Source of the DNA: Litoditis marina
Lineage: Eukaryota > Nematoda > Chromadorea > Rhabditida > Rhabditidae
Reading direction: 5' to 3'
Length of the DNA stretch: 64,000 nt
Assembly: GCA_964036275.1 (NCBI GenBank)
Contig: OZ038438.1
Coordinates: 14,615,720-14,679,719 of the forward strand
The notes beneath the pieces were generated by a model. That model ran no database searches and was not told where the DNA came from. It saw nothing but the letters and a program-made list of their open reading frames with translations. Below, piece after piece: positions 25,618 to 36,033 of this stretch (position 1 is its first letter; every line of letters starts with the position of its first letter). The translations under genes and the position numbers were made by a program.

Positions 25618-26354
25618 TTATACCGGGTAGTAAAATAGAATAACAAGTGGGACATCAGACAATCTCAAGCGCCCGCTACTGACGTCCTCAAATCCTGATG
25701 ATAGCTCACAACGCGTGATGGGAAGTAGTAAAGCTCATAGTAAAATCATTTCAAGTTCTATTGGACAGATTATTTGAGAACATGAATACCTTCGTTTTCT
25801 CTCCTCGGCTTCTTGCTGGGTGTCTAATTCCCTGTACACTCGCTCGGTGTCATCAAGTTTGAAAAACACGAAGATCTGAGAATAACTACACAACTACATT
25901 TCAAATTGAGTAAAAAACGAGACACACTTCCGACTAGGATCTGAGTTTCGTCAGTAGGGTGTATGTGAGTTTATTATATTATAAAGTTAGTTGCGCATAG
26001 ATTCCTATACAAAAATTAGTAAGAACTAACTATTTGTGAACATTGAATACACTATTTTTCATTCGTTTTTGGTTCATCTAGGCGGGTTACGTTCACCCCA
26101 GTCGGTCGTATCGTGAGTACATTACCAACATTTTCGAACATCAAGGTTCTGGTACTTCATTATGTACACTATGAAGATTGATACAAATTGTGTAGTTTGA
26201 TGATTGTTGATCAACTTTTTTAAAATCCTTCGAATACCGACGCTAAAAGAATAATGTTCTTAAACAATCTGCTTCTGCCGTCTCAACTCGCCTGGAAAAG
26301 AATGACAACCACAATGAAGAAGGCAATGATGGTGAGCTCTCGAGAAATTACCAT
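25618..26354 (-). CDS. Candidate small single-pass membrane protein (micropeptide)
   Basis: Two exon-like pieces join in frame on the minus strand: 26354-26292 (start ATG, 21 codons, almost wholly hydrophobic, ending in CAG before GCGAGT) and 25875-25790 (acceptor TTCTCAG, donor AG-GTATTC). Together they encode a helix of about 20 hydrophobic residues (TIIAFFIVVVILFQIFVFF) followed by a charged tail (KLDDTERVYRELDTQQEAEE, then RKR). A possible last exon is 25678-25618 (acceptor GACGTCAG, ends TAA), for about 70 aa in total. The first donor would be GC instead of GT. The charged tail has clear protein-like codon content and both exons are phase-consistent. I do not recognise the family. It could instead be a secreted pro-peptide, with the hydrophobic part as its signal sequence, or the tail exon could belong to another transcript. 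Confidence 0.45.
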
Positions 26355-27084
26355 AAGTGCCGGAATCGCAATGAGAGACTAATCAATATTGCTTTTCGAG
26401 GCAGTTGATAGGACAAAACAGTAGGAATATCATTAGAACAGCCACGTTAACGATCAGTGACAGGCGACTGAACAAACAATAACAATTGAAAGCAATATAC
26501 AACCGGGATAGGATAACAAAACAGTTTCCATAATACTATAGTACATTTGTAAGGCTGGAAAAAGAGAAAGCACGTTTTGTTACATAGATAGATAATTTGG
26601 TTTTGTGGTACACAGCCAATACCCGGAATAGTGACGGAAACTTACTGTAATCAAGCTTTACAGAACACTTTTATCACAAGTTGATGAGATATTGTTCATG
26701 AGAGGATCTCACCGAGGTTTACGAGAGATTGCTACTGCGCTAGGTAGCCAAACAGGATATGCGCGTAATTTCTCTGACCGCAGGCTCTTATTTTCATTGT
26801 CTTTCAGATGTGGTGATATGCATATATGCGGCCTTTCCGGAGAAATGTTCTCTTCTCCTATCTACTCATCATTGCATACCGATCATTCTCCAGATCGAAA
26901 CTCGCAATTTCATCATGTACTTGGAAGCATTATATTCTCATGTTTAATCCACACTGTAGAATATTCTATTCACCCTTTGTCTAGTCAAAGATAGAATTGA
27001 TGTTATTTCCTATAAAATTTGTGGTTTTAATTTTTCTTGTTGATTATCTAAAAAACCTCACATCTTAAAGGAGTGTGATCGAAA

Positions 27085-30000
27085 ATGGGACGTTGTGGAA
27101 AATGTAATCTACCAGTATACTTGGCTGAAAGTGTTCAAGCTATAGGACAGAATTTTCATCGCCACTGCTTCATTTGCAGTGAGTTATCAATTAACGAATA
27201 TAGTCGTTCTCATTCCTATTGAGACTTTTAAAGTAAGATTACGCAACTTTCAGTCGTAACCTTCAGTTTACATTTTCAAAAAACAGACACTTGAGTGTTA
27301 GGTTGTGTACGGTAGGACTCTCAGTAGGTATGACGTGCACTATACCTTGGCTACCTTGAGAAAAGTGGTCACCTTCTGTCTATATCACTTTGTGATGTGT
27401 CGGTGGCGAAGTAAATTTATTCCTATCATTTCAAATGAAATGAAGACAGTCGTGTTCCAGGCCATGGAACGCATGTTTTGATAAAGATTTTTCCCAGACG
27501 TTTAGTAATAAAACCGGAATATCACAATGAATCTGCCAAAAAACACCATGAACGGTTACTATGAGTCGAGTCAGAAACTACCATATAGAAAAAGAATCCA
27601 CGTAGTCGTCTTAGCCGTGAACTAATTGTGTGTCAATCATGTTTCCAGTTTAAGGTAATAAGGACTGTGGTCGCAGCCTGAGCAGTCAAAACTGTTGTGA
27701 CCACAAAGAGAAGGTTGGTAAACTTAGTTTGTTTAATTCAATTAGTTGAATTTAATTTAGTTTGCAAGCGGAAATACCGACTCGTTTTCAAATATTTTGT
27801 ACTGCTCAGCGGTAGCAAAAGGATAGTTCCTTACGACAGTATGTTTCCAGATAAGTAAAAAAATTTCTTTCACTTTATCGAAACAGAAAACAGTTTGATT
27901 TTCTGTCTTCATATTTTCTAATGATAAAGTACGAGGTTCTCGTTAACTTTATCGAAATAGTTTGATTATTGTTTTATTTAGCCGTACTGTGTTCATTGTC
28001 ATCGAAATTTATTCGGCCCACAAGGAGTGGGATATGGAGTGGGTGCAGGAATACTGTCGTGCTCGAGAATTGCTGAGAGTGACAAGGTATTCACTAGAAT
28101 ACTCTCATCAACACGGCAAACGTACCAAAGAAGAAACTAATGGGTATTGCCATTCTCACTTGTTTGTAGCGACTGGATAGTTCAGTGTGTTTATGGTGTG
28201 TATCTGCGCAGGAAAATGTTTCGTTCACTCAGCGGTAGATCTACGTTGAATACCATGTTCTGCCAAAACAAACGAATCCTCCGATCCGGAAACCGTTCAG
28301 TACAGAAAATCCTCAAAATCATCGCATAGAGTACTCAACAGCAACTTCTAGCCATGATTAGATTAGTTTTATGCAAACTGTGATTCACTACTTTCGCTCA
28401 CTTTTTCCAAAAAGTATAATTCAAATCGTGTCATAAGCTAGTTTTTTTAAATTTCCCATGACGTTGAACCATTTAATGAGAACATTTCAGGTCTGTCAGA
28501 GTGAAGATAGGTGTGATCTGGTCACCTCCTCTATAAGTTATGGAATTGAGAGGGAAACGGTTGCTCCCCCTCTTAAAGTCGTCGGTTCAGTGAACAAGAA
28601 AGTGAGGTTCACAAGTGATGAAAGAAAAATTTATGTCGCGAATCTTCCTAATGTTCGTTTGTCATCAAATGAGTGAGACGATAGCCCGTAACGTTTATTG
28701 AAAACACAAAATTGGGAAAATTCGCAAATTTTTGTCTGTGTTACTCTGCGGATTACGGTAGTCAGAGGCCAACCATAGATTTTGGTTGCCACGCCACAAT
28801 AGCTGAATTTTAAAATAATTATTTTTTTTCTAAAATTTCACGATTGTATGCTCTCGTGCAGTGCCTGATTATTATAATTTTCTTCTCCTTATTTAACTAC
28901 TCACAATATAAATACCGTAAGATGATGCGAGTAGGAGAAAGTACCATAAGTCCACTCCAAGAAGTGAGAAAGTTAACTTATTAGATAAAGAGTGATTATC
29001 TATGAAGTTTCATATAAAGTTCATATATGTATGCAGTATCAGATAGTGTTGTCCAACTTTTTCGGTTTCCAGAATGATTCCTTCGCAGTGCGGCCCTCTA
29101 TTCTACCTCAGTCCATCGTCAAATCCCTGACTTGTTCTCGTTGTCAGAAGACCGTATATGAAGCAGAGAAGATTTTTGCTGCTGGCTCAGTAAGTTTTCT
29201 TGTACTAGAGGAATATGTTATGTTTCATCTTCAGTAGCGATTTTAGACCATGTTTTGGAGTGTTATTCTATGGAAAATAAACTACGTTGATTGTATAATG
29301 CTCTGAAGCTTTATGCTAATGCAGAATTGTGTAAATTTCGTCGTCAAAGTAGGAAACAAGAAAACCATGTTTATCTTTCTTTTGTTGAATGACTTTAAAT
29401 ACTATTAGAGAGGGTGTAAACAATCACTATCAGTTTTTCAATGTTGTATGTTGTTCCTGTCAGCATTAGTGGCGGTTTCACCCAATTTTCAGTTGTATTT
29501 TTTATGCCGTATATGTCAATTCCATTCAAGGTGTGGCACAAGGACACATGTTTCTCCTGCGGTCTCTGTAGGAAACGACTGGAGTCACGAACAATGTGTG
29601 AAAGAGGGGGAGATCTGTTTTGTAATAGTGAGTTGCATAATTTTTTTCGGTTCGGTTCCTTCTGTTAATATCAATATCAACACACTCTAGTGGATTTGTC
29701 TGAATAGCCAGAAAAAAATCGTTAAACGGGCTCCCTTTTCACCGAAAACAAGAAAATATGTCTACTTTTGGTGCAAAATCATTAGTTTAAACCAAGGGTC
29801 TTATATTCGTCTTGAAATTTCGCGACGCCTACACTTTTTCGAGCCCCGACCCCTCCAAAACGTGTGATGTTAACTTATATTCTGCTTATTCACGGCTATT
29901 TTGTATGAAATTTGTCAGTTTTCAACTGGCGATCCCTATATTTAACATGAATTATTTCGCAAACCCTCTTTTCCCACAAGAGGCCTTGGCGGTGTATGGT

Positions 30001-30617
30001 TTCAACTTGTATGCATCTAAAAACGCTATTTTTGTCGAATAGTCGGACCTTACTGGCGTATGCTTATAACTAACTTTGCTTGGTGAATGAATTGAAATGT
30101 TCTGTTGAAGTATTATTTATAATTAAGTAAACTAGCGGTATTCGCCCTTAATCCTGATGTAACACAACTCCTACGGTGTTATAACGCTTTTTGAAAAGAT
30201 TTTTTTCAAAGAATGCACGTAGCACATTCCTGTTTTTTGTTATCGTGGTCGTAACTAAACGTGAAAGTGCCACAGTATGATGAGAATTGTCTGTTTGTGA
30301 CATAACTACTCGGTATTACTATCTATATGGTGGCGTGATCAATGAATAACTTCTCCGCTTCAATAACGGCGAATTCTTCATTAAACCCGGTATTTTCTTA
30401 ACCCCAAATTTCCCCCAAAAGACATTGTAAAATAAGGTTACAAAGGGGTTAACCAGGTAACCCGGTTAAGGTTACCTGATAGGGTTAACGAAATACCCGG
30501 TTTCTTGTATGTGGAATTGGCCATATTTTTCTTGTTTCAGACTGTTATGCTCGATCTTTCGGACCGAAGGGGTATGGTCATGGTATCGGCGCCGGTACAC
30601 TGCAACTTCATCAATAA
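27085..30617 (+). CDS. Two-LIM-domain protein of the CRP/MLP muscle family
   Basis: Likely an adaptor at actin or Z-disc/dense-body structures. Exons: 27085-27178, 27655-27713, 27982-28086, 28491-28601 (or to 28652, also in frame), 29073-29189, 29531-29627, 30541-30617, giving about 219-236 aa. LIM 1 starts directly at the N terminus (CGKC, then HRHCFIC, CGRSL, CVHC) and ends in the glycine-rich FGPQGVGYGVGAG. LIM 2 reads CSRC, WHKDTCFSCGLC, CNNCY, and ends FGPKGYGHGIGAGTLQ. This LIM plus Gly-rich arrangement is the cysteine-rich protein (CRP/MLP) signature. Exon 4 is a low-complexity linker of 37 or 54 codons, depending on the donor (GTGAGG or GTTCGT). The acceptor of exon 2 is the unusual TTTAAG; the nearby TTTCCAG at 27648 would put a stop in frame. 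C. elegans mlp-1 is the closest relative I can name, without certainty of orthology. Confidence 0.85.
30425..30502. repeat. GGTAACC/GGTTAACC-rich tract
   Basis: Overlapping motifs such as GGTTAACCAGGTAACCCGG and GGTTACC are packed here, inside the last intron of the LIM gene. Similar tracts occur at 40502-40690, 41628-41800 and 61915-62070. Confidence 0.6.
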
Positions 30618-30874
30618 ACTACCCAGTCCATAATAATATTCATATTCTTTCTATTGTTACCTTCTGTGTATATTGCTAATGAATTGTTGGTCTTATTTCT
30701 CAAGTTGTTGTACTCATAATTGTGTGTTGGTCTAACACTTCATATCTGAGTTTGTTTCACACCCTGCAAAGCGAATATCTCACTGCACCGATACCCATTA
30801 ACAATATAACATCTTGTTTTGACTCGACTCTCACAAAGTAACTGAGCTTTTCATTAACCTCTTGGCTTTTTAAG

Positions 30875-30948
30875 GTAACTTCGTTGAAAATACGTCGAGA
30901 ACGGGCCATCGGGTTCCCGGGAAAGAGCTTCGGTTATCAGGAATACAG
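30875..30948 (+). other. Orphan exon, two frames open
   Basis: This 74-base segment lies between an acceptor (TTTTTAAG) and a donor (CAG-GTCAGT). Frame 1 (TSLKIRRERAIGFPGKSFGY) joins the next exon-like block at 31230 and ends at TAG 31267-31269, giving a basic C terminus (GRRLRNL). Frame 3 is also open (NFVENTSRTGHRVPGKELRL). I could not connect it to an upstream start. It may be a 5' exon of the long dim-1 form, a separate gene, or not coding. Confidence 0.3.
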
Positions 30949-31240
30949 GTCAGTGAAGTATTTGAAAAATTGATTGTATTTCCTGACATAATCGATTTTT
31001 TTCGTTAGTATGTGACTATTTAGACTGTTTCGGTCACGATCAATACGTAATTTGTTTCACACGACGCCTTATACTTTACCGTACAGTTATGAAAATATTC
31101 AAGTTATCAATGACACAAACATGTATTAAATGTGAAAATCAGATGCATTGCGTGCATAGAAGTCGGACCTTGCTGATGTAGTCATATGAATGTAATCTCC
31201 TACTCCAATTTGTATTCATTGTATTTCAGTTTTGCTCCGC

Positions 31241-31733
31241 ATGTTGGGAGACGATTACGGAACCTATAGTGGTGACGAAGACAGAGACAATTCTAATCTT
31301 TGCATTGAAACGGGGTCATCTGGCGCGGGTTATGAGTTCAATGAAGATTTTTGTGAGTTGCACTCTTTCTTCAGCGTTTTTTTCTCTCACAAGAATGGTC
31401 AATGACCTGTCAGAACTGTCTTTATAGGTTTCTATAAAAACTAAACTGCCGTTGTGTTTATTAGATGGCTTGATTCAGATATCAGATGGCTCGATTTATC
31501 GCAGGGCGTGTATTGAGAGAACCACCTTTCTCTCAAATTTTTCGTAAAGCTGACGAGTATTTAAATGCAATGTTTTCATTACAATCGTGTTTTGTTCTAG
31601 ACTTCGACTTATTAGAGTTGTTTTCTTTTCATATAACACATTTTCGCCCTTCTTTCAGTAGAACCGGAGTGTGCTGTCCTCAAAGTAAAGATCGCCACCT
31701 CCGTTTGTAGGGATCGGGAGAACATAGCAAACG
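31241..31733 (+). CDS. Acidic exons upstream of dim-1, possible long-isoform N terminus
   Basis: Exon 31230-31352 follows a TTTCAG acceptor. From ATG 31241 it encodes an acidic stretch (MLGDDYGTYSGDEDRDNSN, ending NEDF). Exon 31659-31733 continues in phase (LEPECAVLKVKIATSV, then CRDRENIAN). The second exon ends in phase 1, which matches the phase of the first Ig exon of dim-1 (36034), so it can splice to it in frame. It also matches the phase of the exon at 34298. DIM-1 in C. elegans is known to have a long form with an extra N-terminal region and a short form; whether these exons encode it here is my inference. I do not recognise the sequence itself. Confidence 0.45.
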
Positions 31734-34297
31734 GTGAGTTATTTCGATATTTTGGCCTGGACCTCTTGTGAGTAATGTAATATCGTTGTTCTGTCTGCAC
31801 TGCTTTGAGACGCTATTCATGTCTCATCTACTCGTTTTTAATTGCCGCTATTCCGCTACAGTTTCCTATCTCTGATAATTTGTTGCGCATAATGTTACAT
31901 GTGCTCGATCTAATCATTGCCAGATGCAATGTTAGTTCATTAGTATGGATTATAAACTTTTCAACACTTACACCACTCCTCTAGAGCTCTGAATAGGTAT
32001 ACATTTGATTTATGAGCTTCATTTCTGTCCAACCTACGAAAATGTAGCCATTTCAATACAAATATATGAAAAGCAACGTATTTGAATCGAAAAAGAATCC
32101 GTGTTGGACAGTAGTGCTGATTTTTGGATTGGAAACTACTCATGTTATCCTGGCTCCGTAATCGGGCCTATAACATATGGGGAAACGAGTTATATCATTC
32201 TGCTCCTATCTGTAAATGACCAAGGTTTCCTCTATAGAAACTAGTGTTTCTGTATGTAAATGATGGTTGAGTTCAAAAAATTGTGCGCATTATTGTGGGT
32301 AAAATTGAAGTCCGGGGTTATGTGTTATGTCTGGGATTCATTCACTTATTGCATTTACCCTACTATTCAGAAACATATTCTGTGTTTGTGTTCGGTTGTC
32401 TTACGTTTTCTCCGGTAGAATAGGTGCTTGCCTATTGTGAACACCACGTTTGCATGCTCCTAGCAACGCGCGAATGACTGGCAATATAATCCATCTTGTG
32501 GACACCTGGGTGACCAGTTTATCGAATGGGGGGTCCTCACAACTTCTAACAGACTGTAAAAACGACTGTCTGCCTTATTAAATTGGCTGAAGAATGCTGG
32601 TGGCTGCCCGATACACGAAACGTACAACTTAAAGAATTGGGTGGAAAAAGTTTGTCAAATTATGTGAAAAGTCATACTCGAGACATATATGGGAGATTGC
32701 TATAAAGAATGGATATACTCTTCGAGGATTAATGGCGCCCTGTTGGCGTGTACCAACATAGAATGATTGGGAAATGTGTACAAACTGATGATGCTCGACC
32801 AATTCGCACACGAAGTGTGTTATGTTGGCCAAAGAAGTGCATACGGGTATATTTCACGTGAATGTCTGCTCTCATGTTGTCTAAGTGTACTATTTGTATC
32901 TTCAGCGAGCACCTAAATAGATTTGTCGAAAAATGGAGTCGACGTTATAAATAATACACGCACAAACTTTTGAAACAGTCTTTCGGTTACTTGTATACGG
33001 ATTTGCATCGCAAATCCGAGTTATGTGACACTGGTCTTGAATAGATGAAACCGGTTCTCTAAACGCTATCCTCTATCTTGCACTCCATTAGTAATCTAGT
33101 AATCCAAGCAAAATGGGATTTTGTATTTCTTTTCTGCGTTGTTGCTTGCATTTGCAGTCTAAATTGTGTTTCGATTTGGTCTTCAGGAAAACTTATTGAA
33201 CTATTTGGTTAAGCTAATTGTATGATTATGAAAAGCTGGAAGTTTTACATAAAAATGAAGAGTTTAAGTTTTTTCTTCATTCTCTCCTGTATTTTATGCA
33301 TCTGGAAATATCATGTTGGTGATAACTAGCATAGGAATGGGGTGTTATGAGTTATTCGGGCTTTTTGTTTTCTTTCACATGAGGAACACATCTGGGGGTA
33401 ATGGGTTTATGCGTATGTGTTCCCTACCCAGACAACTTTTTTGCGATATGTATTATGTCTAGTAATCAGAGGCCGAGTTAAGTATAGTATTCAGAATGGA
33501 AAAATAAAATGATTCACTATATTCGATCGTTTCCGTTAGATGGATGAGGATTGAGGAAGAAGGTTGTTGTTGTTTTGAATGCATGGGTCAAATTGACTTG
33601 TGAGTTTCCGTACCGTCTGTTGTAAAATCTTTGCATTAAATATGCGATGGAGCTGTTGGTTTTTGTGCGCTCCCTTTCTGGGTAGCTTGTTCCCTCCCAC
33701 GTCAGGCGATATCTTTGGCTTGTGTATCAATGGCAATATCTCGCCAAGGATAATGAACAGTTGTTCTACTCTAGGGCTAGTGTAGGAGGCAGAAGAGGGG
33801 ACATAGCTGTAAACCAGTCACACCACAACTATACTAATTATTAATGATTTGTGTAGTTGAACACGAGGTTTCAGACAGATGGGGCACGTTTTACTTGTCA
33901 CTTACATTATATTTCAAATGCGTACAGTGATATGGAAAGATCGGAGTCGTCTCTTAATACGGTCATTGATACTATCTTTTACCGTGCAGAGAAATACTGC
34001 AACTGATAGCCTCAAAATATCAAATATATGTATAAAGTCAGTGAAACAGAATTCCTACGTACTTAGCATATCTACTCGGAGTTTAGTGTTTGTTGTATGT
34101 ATTCTACTACAATAGTTTTGAATCGAAACAATTGCCTGTAAACCTATGAACCATACACACACGCATATGTTTGTTTTTCTCGCGCGCACCGTCTAGATAT
34201 TTGGTAATCCCCGTGAATGCTGCCATTCTTTGAATGTGCCTTCACCGCTCGTAACTCTACTCATTCTCTGTTTCCTTTATCCGTTCGACGGACCTAG
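31734..34297. other. Intron or intergenic sequence upstream of dim-1
   Basis: No other exon-like sequence was found. If the long dim-1 form is real, this is part of a first intron of more than 4 kb. Confidence 0.4.
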
Positions 34298-34392
34298 GTG
34301 AACTGGAGCAACCTACTGACTCGAAGTGGAATGGAAATAATCGGCTTGAACTTGTTGTTGACAAGCCGCCGCGAAACAGCAACAAACATTAG
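34298..34392 (+). CDS. Possible terminal exon of a small alternative protein
   Basis: After the acceptor GACCTAG, an open stretch in the right phase reads ELEQPTDSKWNGNNRLEL and ends in TAG at 34390-34392. Joined to the exons at 31241-31352 and 31659-31733 it gives a 93-aa hydrophilic protein. The alternative is that those exons skip to dim-1 and this block is not coding. Confidence 0.3.
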
Positions 34393-36033
34393 TGTTATTC
34401 GGGGGGCTGCCACCCGTGTTCAATGTTCTTGTGCTTGTATCAGTTGGCGTGCCGCCGATCTTCTCTAAATTGTGCGAATGCCGCGTGGGCGAATATGCTG
34501 TAACGCCTGCTGGCGCTTCGCTGGCCAGCCTCCTTCACTTCTCTGCCACTTACTGACCAGCATACCACCCATGTGGCACCATACTTCCCTTGTGTATGTG
34601 ATAGCTCTGGCCGTGGCAGCAGACCAACAATCTCATCCCTTCATATCATCATTTGCTCTCATCTGAGGCGGTTGATTGTGCACATTGAAAACATCCTGGT
34701 TCTGGTACTCTACATCTTATCCTATCATTTATTCCTTTGTTTCCGTTATACAATACTTTCTTAGTTGAGCTGTTTTCTCATTGTTCATCTCTCTGGGGAA
34801 GTTAGTAAAGTACACTTCGATGACTTTTCGATTGTTATCCTTTGGCTAAAACTGAGCTGCTTGACATTGTGGAGATGTTGCGATATGCAAACAGCGTTTT
34901 GTAAACACCGCGGCTTGACGAATTGAAAGATTTGGGTACATTTGCTCATACTTCTCTGGCCACGTCACATATTGATGATACGAAAAAAGATGTTACTATG
35001 AATTAATGTTTGTCTGTTTTGTGTTATAATCTAGCACCGTAATCCTGCTGCTCGTGCGCTCGTTCCTCGTTGTAAGAATGACTGCCATTACTGTTTTTGC
35101 TGCGTGTTAGCTCTCGTTTGCTGCAGCAGATAAATAGTTTGAGCCTTGAAAAAAGCATAGAGCCAGAGCCAGATGGGATATATTGTCTCAATCGACGGCG
35201 ATCATTACACAGGCAGGAGAGCCGGATCCTGCCAGCCTCCTTCCATCGTGGTGCCTTTAACACCCAATCTTTGGTTCACTCTTAACCGGGTCATACTAAC
35301 TCACGACCTTCTCATATTTGGCTTTCATAAAAGCACACATCGTATTGTGATGGTCCCAATTTGCTTTCAAAATTCCTCCATGTTTTTGGTGCGATTTCCT
35401 GTTTCATTTTTTGACACTCGTGTTGTCTATGATATAGTTTGTTCCACCCACTTATAACCTTCTACAGTAATCTGCTCAAAATTTGAGGTCTAAGTTCGTT
35501 ATGTAGACGTTTTTAGATTTCCTAAAAATTTTGGCAGTGTCTTCTACACCTTTACTACTACAATCTCAAAAAGTTTGAAACAAAGATAACGGATCATTCA
35601 TTAGGAAAAGCTTCCTAAACTTTTCACGGATTACTGTAGAAGTACATCGATTGGTGAAACAGACTATAGAATACACTTCATTATGGGGCTGGTTCTATAT
35701 AGGATTGATGTTCCTCTATATCTTTGATGCTGTTTCTCGGCAACCTTTTCTCTGACTATGCATGACTAAGAATCTCTCGCGATGATTACATACAATGGTG
35801 CAACTATACTTTGTTTCTATAACTGGAAATATTTTTTTTCAGATGAACGATGCCTTTATGATTGTCTGTAACGATACAATTGTATTTGAAACTGCATCAA
35901 CGATATAATCATATAGTAGTTGGTATATTCCTTATATGCGTATCTTCACTGATTATCAATCTTTTCCAAGTACTATGGTACTTGTCTGATTCGTCCCATT
36001 TGAAAGATTTACTGATGAAGTGTGCCTTTTCAG
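34393..36033. other. 5' flank or intron of dim-1
   Basis: The short dim-1 promoter and its first, probably non-coding or very short, exon should lie here. Open frames around 35024-35457 exist on both strands, but I could not tie any of them to the dim-1 reading phase. Confidence 0.4.

Noticed and set aside
26692..26994. 100-codon plus-strand frame between the small membrane gene and the LIM gene
   Set aside because: No recognisable content and no consistent splice partners; overlapping frames are also open here.
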